Shown piece by piece: positions 18,550 to 27,834 of a stretch of DNA of 64,000 nucleotides (its first letter is position 1; each line of letters starts with the position of its first letter). The translations under genes were made by a program, and so were the position numbers. This DNA is from an uncultured Polaribacter sp. (GTDB lineage: Bacteria > Bacteroidota > Bacteroidia > Flavobacteriales > Flavobacteriaceae): the NCBI RefSeq assembly GCF_947496195.1, contig NZ_CANMBY010000001.1:186001-250000 (forward strand), given 5' to 3'. The notes under the pieces were generated by a model. The model made no database searches. It had not been told where the DNA came from and saw nothing but the letters and a program-made list of their open reading frames with translations.

Positions 18550-20469
18550 CTATCCAAATTGTGAAACTTGTTCTTCAACCTTTTCCCATTCTTCCATTAA
18601 AGCATCTACTTTTGCTTTTTTAGCTTTGTATTTTTCAAAGAAATTAGGTCTTGCAGAAACTTCATCATAATTTTGAGCCAATTCTAAATCTAACTTTTCA
18701 ATTTCGGCCTCTAAATCAGCAATTTCAGTTTCTATTTTAGACAACTTATTATTTAATTTTTTAAGTTCTTTTTCTTCTTCTTTAGAACGCTGGTATGCTT
18801 CTTTTTTAGTTGATGATTTTTCTTCTTTTACAACAGTTCTTTTTTCAGCTTCTCGTAAACTTTCCATTTTATGTTGCTCTAAGAAATAGTCGATATCACC
18901 TAAATATTCTTTAATTTCTCTGTCTTTAAAACCATAGACTGTTGTGCATAAACCTTGTAAAAATTCACGATCGTGTGAAACTAAAATTAAAGTACCATTA
19001 AAGTTTTTTAAAGCCTCTTTTAACACATTTTTAGAAGCTATATCTAAATGGTTTGTAGGCTCATCCATTATTAACACATTAAAAGGTTGTAATAATAATT
19101 TACATAAAGCCAATCTATTTCTTTCACCTCCAGAAAGCACTTTCGCTTTTTTATCTACAGCATCACCACCAAATAAAAAAGAACCTAACATGTCTCTAAC
19201 ACGCATTCTATTATTATCTGTTGCAGCATCTTCCATGATTTCTAATACTGTTTTTTCTGGTGGTAAATATTCAGATTGATTTTGAGCAAAATACCCAACC
19301 TCTACATTATGACCTAACTTTAAATGTCCTTTAAACGGAATTTCACCAACCATCATTTTAGCAAGTGTAGATTTACCTTGACCATTTTGCCCCACAAAAG
19401 CAATTTTACTGTTACGTTCTATTAATAAATCAACGTTTTCTAACACCTTTTTATCACCATAACTTTTAGCTAAATTTTCTGCTTCAACAATAATTTTACC
19501 AGGTTCTTTAGAAATTGCAAAACGCACATTCATCACAGCATTATCATCTTGATCTACTTCTATACGTTCTACTTTTTCGAGCTTTTTAATTAGAGATTGA
19601 GCCATAGAAGCTTTACTAGCTTTCGCTCTAAATTTCTCTATTAATTTTTCTGTTTGCTCAATTTCTTTTTGTTGATTCTTTTGAGTCTGTAATTGCTTTT
19701 CTTTAATTTCTTCTCGTAATTCTAAAAACTGAGAGTATGGTTTTTTATAGTCGTAAATCTGTCCTAAAGAAATTTCTATAGTTCTGTTAGTTACATTATC
19801 TAAAAACATTTTATCATGAGAAACCAAAACAATAGCACCTGCATAATTTTTTAAGAAGTTTTCTAACCAAATAATCGATTCAATATCTAAGTGGTTTGTA
19901 GGTTCATCTAATAATAGAATATCATTATTCTGTAATAATAATTTTGCCAATTCTATTCGCATTCTCCATCCACCAGAAAAGGTATCAGTTAGCTTATCAA
20001 AATCTTCTCTTTGAAAACCTAAACCTTGTAATATTTTCTCTGTATCTCCTTGATAATTATAACCTCCTAGCAGTTCGTAACGTTCTTGTTTATCTGTTAA
20101 ATTCTGAATTAACTCTGTATAAGAATCACTTTCGTAATCGGTTCTTGTAGTTAATTGATGATTGATATCTTCTAGCTCTACCTCTATTTGTTTAATTTCT
20201 TCAAAAGCTTGATAAGCTTCTTCTAAAATGGTTCTTCCTTGCACAAAATCGATGTCTTGTCTTAAAAAACCCATTCTTATATCTTTATCAAACGCCATAG
20301 TTCCTCCACTACTTTCTATATCTTTAGATAGCACTTTTAGTAAGGTAGATTTTCCTGCTCCGTTTTTACCAATTAAACCAATTCTATCACCTTTATTTAA
20401 TTTAAAAGTAATACCAGAAAATAAGTCTGATCCCATAAAGGAAACAGATAAGTTATGTACGTTTAACAT
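18550..20469 (-). CDS. ABC-F family ATPase
   Basis: A 639-residue cytoplasmic protein with two ABC cassettes and no membrane segment. The first has Walker A GKNGAGKST (about 37-45) and signature FSGGWRMRIELAKLL; the second has GQNGQGKST and LSGGERNRLALCKLL, both with LDEPTNHLDI or MDEPTNHLDI Walker B motifs. The linker between them (about 245-300) is charged and helical, as in ribosome-acting ABC-F proteins, and the C terminus is a coiled coil like that of Uup. It probably rescues or tunes translating ribosomes rather than transporting anything. It has its own promoter, divergent from DUF983. Confidence 0.93.
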   Translation of the reverse strand: MLNVHNLSVSFMGSDLFSGITFKLNKGDRIGLIGKNGAGKSTLLKVLSKDIESSGGTMAFDKDIRMGFLRQDIDFVQGRTILEEAYQAFEEIKQIEVELEDINHQLTTRTDYESDSYTELIQNLTDKQERYELLGGYNYQGDTEKILQGLGFQREDFDKLTDTFSGGWRMRIELAKLLLQNNDILLLDEPTNHLDIESIIWLENFLKNYAGAIVLVSHDKMFLDNVTNRTIEISLGQIYDYKKPYSQFLELREEIKEKQLQTQKNQQKEIEQTEKLIEKFRAKASKASMAQSLIKKLEKVERIEVDQDDNAVMNVRFAISKEPGKIIVEAENLAKSYGDKKVLENVDLLIERNSKIAFVGQNGQGKSTLAKMMVGEIPFKGHLKLGHNVEVGYFAQNQSEYLPPEKTVLEIMEDAATDNNRMRVRDMLGSFLFGGDAVDKKAKVLSGGERNRLALCKLLLQPFNVLIMDEPTNHLDIASKNVLKEALKNFNGTLILVSHDREFLQGLCTTVYGFKDREIKEYLGDIDYFLEQHKMESLREAEKRTVVKEEKSSTKKEAYQRSKEEEKELKKLNNKLSKIETEIADLEAEIEKLDLELAQNYDEVSARPNFFEKYKAKKAKVDALMEEWEKVEEQVSQFG

Positions 20470-20470
20470 T

Positions 20471-20502
20471 TAATTTTGCTAATTTTGTAGTGTGCAAAAC
20501 TA
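20471..20502. promoter_or_regulatory. Overlapping divergent promoters (ABC-F and DUF983)
   Basis: The plus strand has two exact TAnnTTTG elements, TAATTTTG at 20471-20478 and 20480-20487; the second would start the DUF983 transcript near 20493. The minus strand has TAGTTTTG at 20502-20495, starting the ABC-F transcript near 20489. No good -33 element is seen for either direction. Confidence 0.6.
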
Positions 20503-20523
20503 ACTAAAAAAATACAGTTTATC

Positions 20524-20919
20524 ATGTTTAAAAAAGGGACAAAAATCTATAGCATTTTTAACGGAAAATGTCCAAGGTGTCATGAAGGTGATTTCTTTAA
20601 ACATGACTTTACATTTAATCCATCAAAAATTACAAAATTGCATGATAACTGCTCTCATTGTAATTTAAAATATATGATTGAACCTTCTTTTTTTTATGGA
20701 GCAATGTATATTAATTATGGTATAACAGTGGCTATTTCTGTAGCTGTGTTTGTGGTTGCAAAATTAGGTTTTGAATTAGATTTGTTACAATCGTTTTTAA
20801 TGGTTTTAGCAGCTTTAATCGTTTTAGCACCAATTAACTTAAGGCTTGCTAGAATTCTTTGGATTAATATGTTTGTGAATTTTAAGGAAGAAACTGAAAT
20901 TGAGAAATTTAAAGAGTAA
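20524..20919 (+). CDS. DUF983 membrane protein
   Basis: A 131-residue protein. The N-terminal 45 residues carry two CxxC pairs (CPRCHEGDFF and CSHCNLKY), which look like a small zinc ribbon. Two or three membrane helices follow (about 58-105), including AVAFVVAKLG-like stretches, and the tail is charged. DUF983 proteins are common in Bacteroidetes and Proteobacteria and have no settled function. It faces the FAD oxidoreductase gene tail to tail with 9 bases between and no terminator. Confidence 0.88.
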   Translation: MFKKGTKIYSIFNGKCPRCHEGDFFKHDFTFNPSKITKLHDNCSHCNLKYMIEPSFFYGAMYINYGITVAISVAVFVVAKLGFELDLLQSFLMVLAALIVLAPINLRLARILWINMFVNFKEETEIEKFKE

Positions 20920-20928
20920 AAATTAAAG

Positions 20929-21969
20929 TTAATTAAATCTTTTGATATCAATTTCTTTATCTAATTCTTGTTGGTGCTCAATAAAGTTATAGAGTTCTTT
21001 AGCAACAGTAGGTGCAATCATTACACCTCTGGTACCTAAACCATTTAGAATAAATAAATTTTTATGTGCACTATGTTTACCAACTAAAGGTCTTCTATCT
21101 TTTGTTGTGGGTCTAACACCTGCTGTATGCTCTGTAATTGTATACTGAACAGCAATTACTTTTTTGAGTTTTTCTATTAATTCTTGCTTTCCTTCTTCTG
21201 TAGGTTTAGAGGTTTTATCTGACCAATTAAAAGTTGCACCTACTTTATAATAATGATTGCCTAAAGGCAATACAAAAACGGTTGATTTAACTTGAAAATT
21301 AATCTCTAATTCAGGTGCATAAATGGTGATAGTTTCTCCTTTAACTCCTGTTAATGGTAAATGATTAAAAAATGGATTATGTTTTAAACCAAACCCTTCT
21401 GAGAATACTATTTTAGTTGCTTGAATATCTTGATATATCAGTTGATTTTCTGCGATTTCTAGCTGGTTATAATAAAATTTTTGAATTCTTAATTTCTGTT
21501 CTTTTAGTAAAAAATCTCTATAAACTTTGACGAGTTTATTGGTGTCTATTCTACCTGTTTCTTTTACATTTCCAAAACCAAATTCAGAGAAAACACCTTT
21601 GTAATTTTCATGATCTAATTTGTCATCTAAATAATTACCAATATCATGTTTATCTATGGCTGTAAACCAATTATTTTGGTCTTCTATAGACTTAAATACT
21701 TTTTTAGTGACAAACTTTTCATCAAAATTAGTTTCGAATGTTTGTTCTAATTTTTCATAATGTGGTAATGCAACTTTTAATTGCTCAGTTGCATTCCAAA
21801 CTGGAGTAAATCTTTTTAAAATAACAGGATTATAAACACCTCCAGCAACTAAAGAAGACGTTTGAGACTCATCTTCAAAAACAATAAAAGATTTATTGTT
21901 TGCTAAAAGTTCTTCAGCAAAAGCCAAACCAGCTAAACCTAATCCTACTATGATATAATCTACTTTCAC
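20929..21969 (-). CDS. FAD-dependent amino-acid oxidase-like protein (DAO family)
   Basis: A 346-residue flavoprotein. The N-terminal Rossmann motif GLGLAGLAFAEELLANN (residues 8-24) binds FAD, followed by an acidic VFEDE strand end, and the C-terminal part has the second FAD contact ILNGLGTRGVMIAP. Between them is GVRPTTKDRRPLVG, typical of DAO-family enzymes such as glycine oxidase and the MnmC oxidase part. The substrate is unknown. It lies directly downstream of gldN in the same direction, but a terminator sits between, so it is probably transcribed separately; the neighbourhood is conserved in flavobacteria as far as I recall. Confidence 0.85.
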   Translation of the reverse strand: MKVDYIIVGLGLAGLAFAEELLANNKSFIVFEDESQTSSLVAGGVYNPVILKRFTPVWNATEQLKVALPHYEKLEQTFETNFDEKFVTKKVFKSIEDQNNWFTAIDKHDIGNYLDDKLDHENYKGVFSEFGFGNVKETGRIDTNKLVKVYRDFLLKEQKLRIQKFYYNQLEIAENQLIYQDIQATKIVFSEGFGLKHNPFFNHLPLTGVKGETITIYAPELEINFQVKSTVFVLPLGNHYYKVGATFNWSDKTSKPTEEGKQELIEKLKKVIAVQYTITEHTAGVRPTTKDRRPLVGKHSAHKNLFILNGLGTRGVMIAPTVAKELYNFIEHQQELDKEIDIKRFN

Positions 21970-21995
21970 CTTGTAAAAATACTTCTTAAAACTAA

Positions 21996-22026
21996 AAAAC
22001 GTTCCAAAATTTGGAACGTTTTTTAT
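21996..22026 (-). terminator. Terminator of the gldKLMN operon
   Basis: AAAAAACGTTCCA (21996-22008) pairs with TGGAACGTTTTTT (22014-22026), a 13-bp stem. On the minus strand it ends in a T run just after gldN. The mirrored A/T tracts would allow action in both directions. Confidence 0.85.
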
Positions 22027-22044
22027 CTTATTTTTAAATTGGAA

Positions 22045-22899
22045 TTAATAATTCCACATATCAATTTCTCGATTTCTAATTTCTTCTTTAATCTTATTGG
22101 CTTCTAATAATTGGAATAATGAATTACCTCTAACATAATCAGAAATGGCTCTATTACCATAAATATTTTCTTCTCTAACAATTACAGAACTAAATCTTCT
22201 AGCATTTAATAAATGATCGTAAGAAATAGGATGTGCAGCATTCATTGGATTAAATACCTTAGACTCATGCAAAACTTCTCTTGCGTTAGGAAAGAAAATC
22301 CAGAAAAGCTCATAAAGATTTTCATCTTCTACACCTTCTACACCTAAAGTTTGTACATCTCTACCCATTGGTGCTAATGCTAATAATCTGTATTTCATTT
22401 CTCCTTGAAGCTTATCAAAATACCACATACCTTTTAACATATAACCACCAACATCTTCTGTTTGAATATTAAAAGTATCTGTATAACCATTTTCTTCACG
22501 TATGTTAACTAAACGAGTGTCAATTTCGTCTTGTGTTATTTTAGTTGTAAAGAAAGAATCTGTATATGCTTCTTTTATTTTTCCTGATCTAATTCCTTTA
22601 ATTAAAGTATCAAATAAAGATCTTCTATCTGAAGAAATATTAGTAGTATCTATTGGAAAATAATAAGGTAAATTTATTTTTTGATTTAAATCTACAAATT
22701 CCCAAACTACTTTAGACCACATGATATCTCTATCATCTACATAACCATAAGGTATTGGTCCATCATTATCTGCACCTATTTGTTGTTGGCTTTTTTTACC
22801 AATTTCGTTTGCAGATTTTGCGTTTAAAATATTTGCTTGCGCATTTACTAAACTAACTGCAAAACAGATACAAATAAGAGTTAAAAATTGTTTCTTCAT
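22045..22899 (-). CDS. gldN: Gliding motility/T9SS protein GldN
   Basis: A 284-residue exported protein (signal peptide ending VNAQ, about residue 20) of the GldN/PorN family. In the family it forms the periplasmic ring with GldK under the outer membrane. Features typical of GldN are visible: DDRDIMWSKVVWEFVDLNQKINLPYYFP near residues 55-82 and YELFWIFFPNAREVLHESKVFNP near residue 210. It is the last gene of gldK-gldL-gldM-gldN, 16 bases after gldM, and precedes a strong terminator. Loss of GldN blocks gliding and type IX secretion in Flavobacterium, which is family knowledge. Confidence 0.95.
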   Translation of the reverse strand: MKKQFLTLICICFAVSLVNAQANILNAKSANEIGKKSQQQIGADNDGPIPYGYVDDRDIMWSKVVWEFVDLNQKINLPYYFPIDTTNISSDRRSLFDTLIKGIRSGKIKEAYTDSFFTTKITQDEIDTRLVNIREENGYTDTFNIQTEDVGGYMLKGMWYFDKLQGEMKYRLLALAPMGRDVQTLGVEGVEDENLYELFWIFFPNAREVLHESKVFNPMNAAHPISYDHLLNARRFSSVIVREENIYGNRAISDYVRGNSLFQLLEANKIKEEIRNREIDMWNY

Positions 22900-22915
22900 G
22901 ATTTTCTAATTTTTC

Positions 22916-24469
22916 TTAGTTAGTCAATTCTATACTTACAGGTAATACCCTTTTTAGCTTATAACTAGAATTTACAACATTAGCTTGTATGTCATAAATA
23001 TTTATAATATCTCCTCTTTTAGCCTTTGATAAAGCTCTTTTAGCATTAGCATTTAAAGTAGAACCATTTACAATAATGGTTAATTGACCTGGTACTTTTA
23101 TTTTAAAACTAGTTACTTGTAATTTTAAATCGAATTCAAAATCTGGTAAACCTGCAGCTATTGGTGCATTAGATAAACCTGACTTTGGCATTCTTACAAT
23201 ACCATATTGATTTCTAACAGAACCTTGTGCAGCTGGTACATCTTTAATTCTAAACGTTGCTTTAGAATTTACAGTTTTACCACTACTTAGTTTTGCACTT
23301 ACATTTATAGTAGCAACATTACCAGAACCAGGTCTAATCATATAACTACTTCCATTTTTAGTTAATTTTCCACCAGTTGCAGATACAGTTAAGTTATTAG
23401 AACCTACACCAGGTAAAGAAACTGATATTGGATTGCTTAATCCTCTATACACCACATTCATTCTATCTGCAGAAACTACAGCACCACTTGGTTCTGCAAT
23501 TACAGAATACTCACTTTCAAAAGGAATAACCGCTGGTTTTCCATCTTGCATAAAGGTAATTTCTCCTTTAATAGATTTTTTACCAACATTTCCTGCAGAC
23601 ATATTTAGCAAAACTTGCCCATTTTCTACATTGTCAGTAATATCTCTACCATTTAGCGTAACTTTAGTAGGTACTAAATTAGAATCGTATCTACCTAATA
23701 CTACTTGTCCTGTTACATTTTCACCTGCAAAATATGCAGTTTTATTTAATGAAACTATACCTTTATAATTGTTGGTTGTTAACTTACTATCTGCTTCTAA
23801 TTGACCTCCTAAAAGTTCTGTTAACATCTCGCTTTCAGTATTTTTAATGCTAGCCTGCATCTGAGTAATACTTGTTAAAGATGCAATTAAAGGGAACCCT
23901 TTGTAACGTGAATCTAACCAATCTAATTTTTTAGTTTCACTTATTTTTTTATTAATAACACTATCTGTACTAAAACGAAAAGCAACTCTTTCATTAAGGG
24001 CTTTATAATCTGAGCCTAAAGTAGAAATAACTGTATTTCTATAATTATTAATATTATCTACAAACTCTTGACCTTCTTTAGTTTTGTTATCTCCTTGAAA
24101 AAAGTATGATTCTAAAAAGTCAGTTTTATCCATAGTTTCATAGTCAGTTTTATCTTCTATACTAGCCTGCATAGTATCTTTTAACTGTTCTAAATATTTA
24201 TAGAAATTATTTGATAAAGACTTTACTTTCTTAGCTTTTTCATTTAAAGGGGCAAACTTTTCTGGCTGATCTTGAGCTTTTTGTGATAACCCTTCATAAC
24301 TAATGCTGTTTTTTCTTTCAGTAGCATCAGTATTAACTTTCATTTCTTCTTTAATAAAACCAAAAGCAGATAATACTTCTTTACTCATATTCATTGCTAA
24401 CATTGCAATAAATACAAGATACATTAAGTTAATCATCTTTTGTCTTGCGGACATTTTTCCTCCTGCCAT
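22916..24469 (-). CDS. gldM: Gliding motility/T9SS motor protein GldM
   Basis: A 517-residue protein with a short cytoplasmic N terminus (MAGGKMSARQKMINLMYLV) and one membrane helix (about 10-30) containing the conserved glutamate-proximal MSKEVLSAF, then a long periplasmic part. GldM dimers span the periplasm as four domains and, with GldL, form the proton-driven rotary motor of T9SS and gliding. The C-terminal region includes Ig-like repeats (AEPSGAVVSADRMNVVYRGL; GSSYMIRPGSGN). It lies 39 bases after gldL. Confidence 0.96.
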   Translation of the reverse strand: MAGGKMSARQKMINLMYLVFIAMLAMNMSKEVLSAFGFIKEEMKVNTDATERKNSISYEGLSQKAQDQPEKFAPLNEKAKKVKSLSNNFYKYLEQLKDTMQASIEDKTDYETMDKTDFLESYFFQGDNKTKEGQEFVDNINNYRNTVISTLGSDYKALNERVAFRFSTDSVINKKISETKKLDWLDSRYKGFPLIASLTSITQMQASIKNTESEMLTELLGGQLEADSKLTTNNYKGIVSLNKTAYFAGENVTGQVVLGRYDSNLVPTKVTLNGRDITDNVENGQVLLNMSAGNVGKKSIKGEITFMQDGKPAVIPFESEYSVIAEPSGAVVSADRMNVVYRGLSNPISVSLPGVGSNNLTVSATGGKLTKNGSSYMIRPGSGNVATINVSAKLSSGKTVNSKATFRIKDVPAAQGSVRNQYGIVRMPKSGLSNAPIAAGLPDFEFDLKLQVTSFKIKVPGQLTIIVNGSTLNANAKRALSKAKRGDIINIYDIQANVVNSSYKLKRVLPVSIELTN

Positions 24470-24508
24470 TCTTAATTAGTTTTTAAGTTATACGTTTTAT
24501 TTAACTAA

Positions 24509-25144
24509 TTATTTGCTAGACATTGCAGAAAGCATACCGCCATAAACTCCGTTTAAAGAAGATAAGTTTTTTGCTAAAGACTCCATTTGTTCTTTTAATC
24601 TTTCTGTATTTTCTACAACAGCAGAGTTAATTTCTGCTTGCTTACTAGAATTTTCTACTTGTACTTTATATAAACTATTTAAAGTCTCCATTTGAGCTGC
24701 TGCCATAGACACTTGCTCATTATATCTATTTGTTGATGCTACAGATTCTGATGCAGATGATAAACCTTCTGCTGCACTTTGAAAGTTTTTCATACTATTT
24801 CCTAAACTTTCCATTAAAGATGAATCTATTTTAGCTTCTTGTAATAAGTTATCTAATTTTTGAGATAATAATCCGTCAGCACCTAATTTTTCTTCACTTT
24901 CAAAACTATCTGAACCTAATTCTGGGTATACTTTTGTCCAATCTAAATCTTCTTCTATTGGCTCAAATGCAGAATAAACAAAAACTAATGCTTCTACTAC
25001 TAAACCTATTGTTAACATTAATCCTCCTGTTAAAGGACCAAAAGAAATATGTTGAATTTTAAAAAGAGCTCCAATAATTACAATTGCTGCTCCTAATCCA
25101 TAGACCATATTTGTAATTCTCTTAATTGATTTTGACTGTGCCAT
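24509..25144 (-). CDS. gldL: Gliding motility/T9SS motor protein GldL
   Basis: A 211-residue inner-membrane protein. Two membrane helices lie at about 11-30 (MVYGLGAAIVIIGALFKIQH) and 38-60, the second ending near VEALVFVYSAFEP with the glutamate that is essential for proton use in GldL. The remaining 150 residues are a cytoplasmic coiled-coil domain. GldL pentamers surround the GldM dimer to make the motor. It sits second in the operon, 25 bases after gldK. Confidence 0.95.
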   Translation of the reverse strand: MAQSKSIKRITNMVYGLGAAIVIIGALFKIQHISFGPLTGGLMLTIGLVVEALVFVYSAFEPIEEDLDWTKVYPELGSDSFESEEKLGADGLLSQKLDNLLQEAKIDSSLMESLGNSMKNFQSAAEGLSSASESVASTNRYNEQVSMAAAQMETLNSLYKVQVENSSKQAEINSAVVENTERLKEQMESLAKNLSSLNGVYGGMLSAMSSK

Positions 25145-25169
25145 GTTTAATTTAAATTTGGGTATTAAT

Positions 25170-26531
25170 TTATTTGTTTGTTGTACCTATATAATTTTGA
25201 ACGGTTCTAAAACCAATATAGCTTCTAGCTGTATCAGCATATTCATAATCTCTAGAAGCTACTTCTAAATAATAAGCAACATCTTTCCAAGAACCTCCTC
25301 TAATTATTTTTCTTTTATTTTTTCTATCCTCTACATTTGGATTCATAGTAGAAGCCATATAGTAAGAAGATAAATTGTAAGCTGTGTTTGTCCATTCAGA
25401 AACGTTACCAGCCATATTATACAAACCATAATCGTTTGCGTTGTAAGATTTTGCTTCTATTGTATATAAAGCTCCATCTACAGCATAATTACCTCTAACT
25501 GGTTTAAAGTTAGCTAAGAAACAACCTCTATCACTTGTTGTGCTTCCTGATCCCCAAGGATATGTTGCAAATTCTAAACCACCTCTAGCTGCATATTCCC
25601 ATTCTGCTTCAGTTGGTAATCTAAAATCAGGAACTAAAGCTGCATTTTTTCTACTTTTTTGGTAAGCATTTTTCTTTTTTGTTCTCCAATTACAAAATGC
25701 ATTTGCTTGACCCCAAGTAACACCAACTACAGGATAATCTCCATAAGATTGGTGATTAAAATAATCTTGGTGCATTGGGTCGTTATAAGAATAGTTAAAA
25801 TCTTTAACCCAAACTGTAGTATCTGGATAAATATTTAAAACTTCTGTTTGTACAAAATCTTTACGATCTCCTCCTTGTCTAGCTGCTGCATCTCTATCAA
25901 ACCAAGAATATCTGTATTTTAAAAACTTTGTATTAAAAGTTCTTACACCATCTACAGCATCTTCTTTGCTTATGTATAAGCTATCCATAACTTCTACATA
26001 ATCTGCATCTGGATATTCTTCTGTATTCCAAATTAAATCTGCCTCCCAATTTAATGGCTGTATGGTATCAAAACTGTAGTAGTTTTCATACATGTATTTT
26101 TGGTAAGGAGATAAATCTGTAGTATCTGCATTTTTAAATGCGTACTGCTGAATACCATTTCTTGAATTATTATTACCTGTTGGATCTGTATTACCAAGGG
26201 CTGCAAACTCAGCTTGATAAGCTAATTTTGTTCTAGTCACAGAATCTCTAACCCAAAAAACGAACTCTTTATATTCGTTGTTTGTGATTTCTGTTTCATC
26301 CATATAATAAGGACGTACAGTAACTGTTTTGGTTGGGGTATTTAAAGTACCTAATACATCTTGATCTTGTTTCCCCATGGTAAATGATCCTCCTGGAATC
26401 AAAGCCATACCATAAGGTTTTTCTGAAAACCATTTTTTCTTAGTTTTTACACCTACTAATTCTCCTCTATCATTAGAACCACAACTGTAAAAAACGGCGA
26501 TTAAAAGTGCAAGTACTGCTGCTTTTTTCAT
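25170..26531 (-). CDS. gldK: Gliding motility/T9SS lipoprotein GldK
   Basis: A 453-residue outer-membrane lipoprotein (lipobox VFYSC, C17). Its main domain has the formylglycine-generating-enzyme (SUMF1) fold: GMALIPGGSFTMG near residue 45, YPVVGVTWGQANAFCNW, RLPTEAEWEYAARGG, MAGNVSEWTN and KIIRGGSW. GldK uses this fold structurally, binding GldN to form the large periplasmic ring; it is not thought to modify sulfatases. The gene is first in the operon, behind a recognisable promoter. Confidence 0.96.
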   Translation of the reverse strand: MKKAAVLALLIAVFYSCGSNDRGELVGVKTKKKWFSEKPYGMALIPGGSFTMGKQDQDVLGTLNTPTKTVTVRPYYMDETEITNNEYKEFVFWVRDSVTRTKLAYQAEFAALGNTDPTGNNNSRNGIQQYAFKNADTTDLSPYQKYMYENYYSFDTIQPLNWEADLIWNTEEYPDADYVEVMDSLYISKEDAVDGVRTFNTKFLKYRYSWFDRDAAARQGGDRKDFVQTEVLNIYPDTTVWVKDFNYSYNDPMHQDYFNHQSYGDYPVVGVTWGQANAFCNWRTKKKNAYQKSRKNAALVPDFRLPTEAEWEYAARGGLEFATYPWGSGSTTSDRGCFLANFKPVRGNYAVDGALYTIEAKSYNANDYGLYNMAGNVSEWTNTAYNLSSYYMASTMNPNVEDRKNKRKIIRGGSWKDVAYYLEVASRDYEYADTARSYIGFRTVQNYIGTTNK

Positions 26532-26562
26532 ATTTCTATTTATGTCTTTACTAAAAAGTTCG

Positions 26563-26593
26563 TAAACCTATTATAATTTTTGCTAAAATACAA
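26563..26593 (-). promoter_or_regulatory. gldKLMN promoter
   Basis: On the minus strand TTG (26593-26591) is followed after 20 bases by TAGGTTTA (26570-26563), one base off TAnnTTTG. The predicted start lies about 25 bases upstream of the gldK ATG. Nothing else is seen in this 106-base gap. Confidence 0.5.
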
Positions 26594-26637
26594 TCTTGTT
26601 ATTGTTTTTAACGTACAATATTTATTAAATAATTCTA

Positions 26638-27798
26638 TTACACTAATTTTTTCATTGCCTTAAACCATTTATCAGGGATTTTCTGCTCTGTTGCTTCAAT
26701 GTAATCTTTATATGTACATGGTATTAACGCATGTCTTTTGTATTTATTATCTGATAAAATATTTATCTCCATCCACCATCTACCAGTTTTATGGCTTTTA
26801 TAAAAAACCATAGGATCATCATCTTCTACTAAAACTGTAAATTTTTGATAGTTTTCTTTACCAGAAAATGGATAATCTTTTGCTCTTAAACTCACACCCT
26901 CAATAAAATACCAAATCATTTGAGCAATTAAATTTGCAGTTTGATGATTGTTATCTAATCTAGAATTGTATTCATATATTCCAAAAGAAGATACTTTATC
27001 ACTTAAGCCAGCATATCTTGTAATGGCACAAATTTCTTCTCCATAAAATCCATTTGCAGAGGCATTATTGTTAGCAGGAGCATCACTTTGCCTAACAGCA
27101 CCAATATCTATAGAAACAATATCTGCATTTCTAAAAGCTGGTTCTATATTTTCTAATTCTTTTGCTTTACCTAATCTATAAGTATCAAAAAATAATTCTT
27201 CTAAAAGTTTAATTTCTCCTTGTGAATTAAAGTAAGTTTGGTAACCAACATTGCAGTAGTTAAATAAATTATTAGGCTCTTGCATAATAATTTTACTTAA
27301 ATAAGATTGAGAAGTTAAATCGTCTTCTAAATTACCTAAATCAAAACGACTATCAACTGCAGTTATGTTTACAGTTTGTTCTAATTTATCGTAAGCTCTA
27401 TAGTTTACGTAAGTAATATCTTGACCACCACCAATAATAACAGGAATAATCTCTCTTTCTAATAATGCAGTAATAATCTCTGAAACAGCAAAATAGGTGT
27501 CTGCTACTTTTTCTCCTCTTTTTACATTACCTAAATCAGCAATTTCTAAATCCCAAGTACCAGGAAATAGTTGGTATAACTTTTTTCTAATATTTACTAA
27601 GTTATCTCCACAACCAAAATTATTCTCAGAGTTTCTATCTTCTTGAACTCCAAAAATCGCAATTTTTACACCTTTTAATTTTGGAAAACCTTCTTGTGCT
27701 GAATGTATTCTAATAACTTTACCCAAACAAAATGGAGACTGTAGCACCAAATGCGCTATAGCAACTTCATCTATGGGGGTTAGAAAGTCGTGATTCAT
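26638..27798 (-). CDS. Ureohydrolase-fold protein with lost metal ligands (annotated as formimidoylglutamase in relatives)
   Basis: A 386-residue protein of the arginase/agmatinase/formimidoylglutamase fold. The three metal motifs are present but altered: the first His motif GGGHD is GGGQD, the DAHxD motif is DSRFD, and the SxDxDxxDP motif is SIDIGAVRQSD. At least three of six manganese ligands (His to Gln, His to Arg, Asp to Gly) are gone, so the classic reaction is unlikely. A family of this kind beside gldK and topA is, as I recall, conserved in flavobacteria. The role is unknown; a structural or regulatory part, or a different chemistry, is possible. It lies 36 bases after topA and probably shares its transcript. 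Confidence 0.82.
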   Translation of the reverse strand: MNHDFLTPIDEVAIAHLVLQSPFCLGKVIRIHSAQEGFPKLKGVKIAIFGVQEDRNSENNFGCGDNLVNIRKKLYQLFPGTWDLEIADLGNVKRGEKVADTYFAVSEIITALLEREIIPVIIGGGQDITYVNYRAYDKLEQTVNITAVDSRFDLGNLEDDLTSQSYLSKIIMQEPNNLFNYCNVGYQTYFNSQGEIKLLEELFFDTYRLGKAKELENIEPAFRNADIVSIDIGAVRQSDAPANNNASANGFYGEEICAITRYAGLSDKVSSFGIYEYNSRLDNNHQTANLIAQMIWYFIEGVSLRAKDYPFSGKENYQKFTVLVEDDDPMVFYKSHKTGRWWMEINILSDNKYKRHALIPCTYKDYIEATEQKIPDKWFKAMKKLV

Positions 27799-27834
27799 TA
27801 AATTATATTAATAAGTACGCTAATATATTAAACT

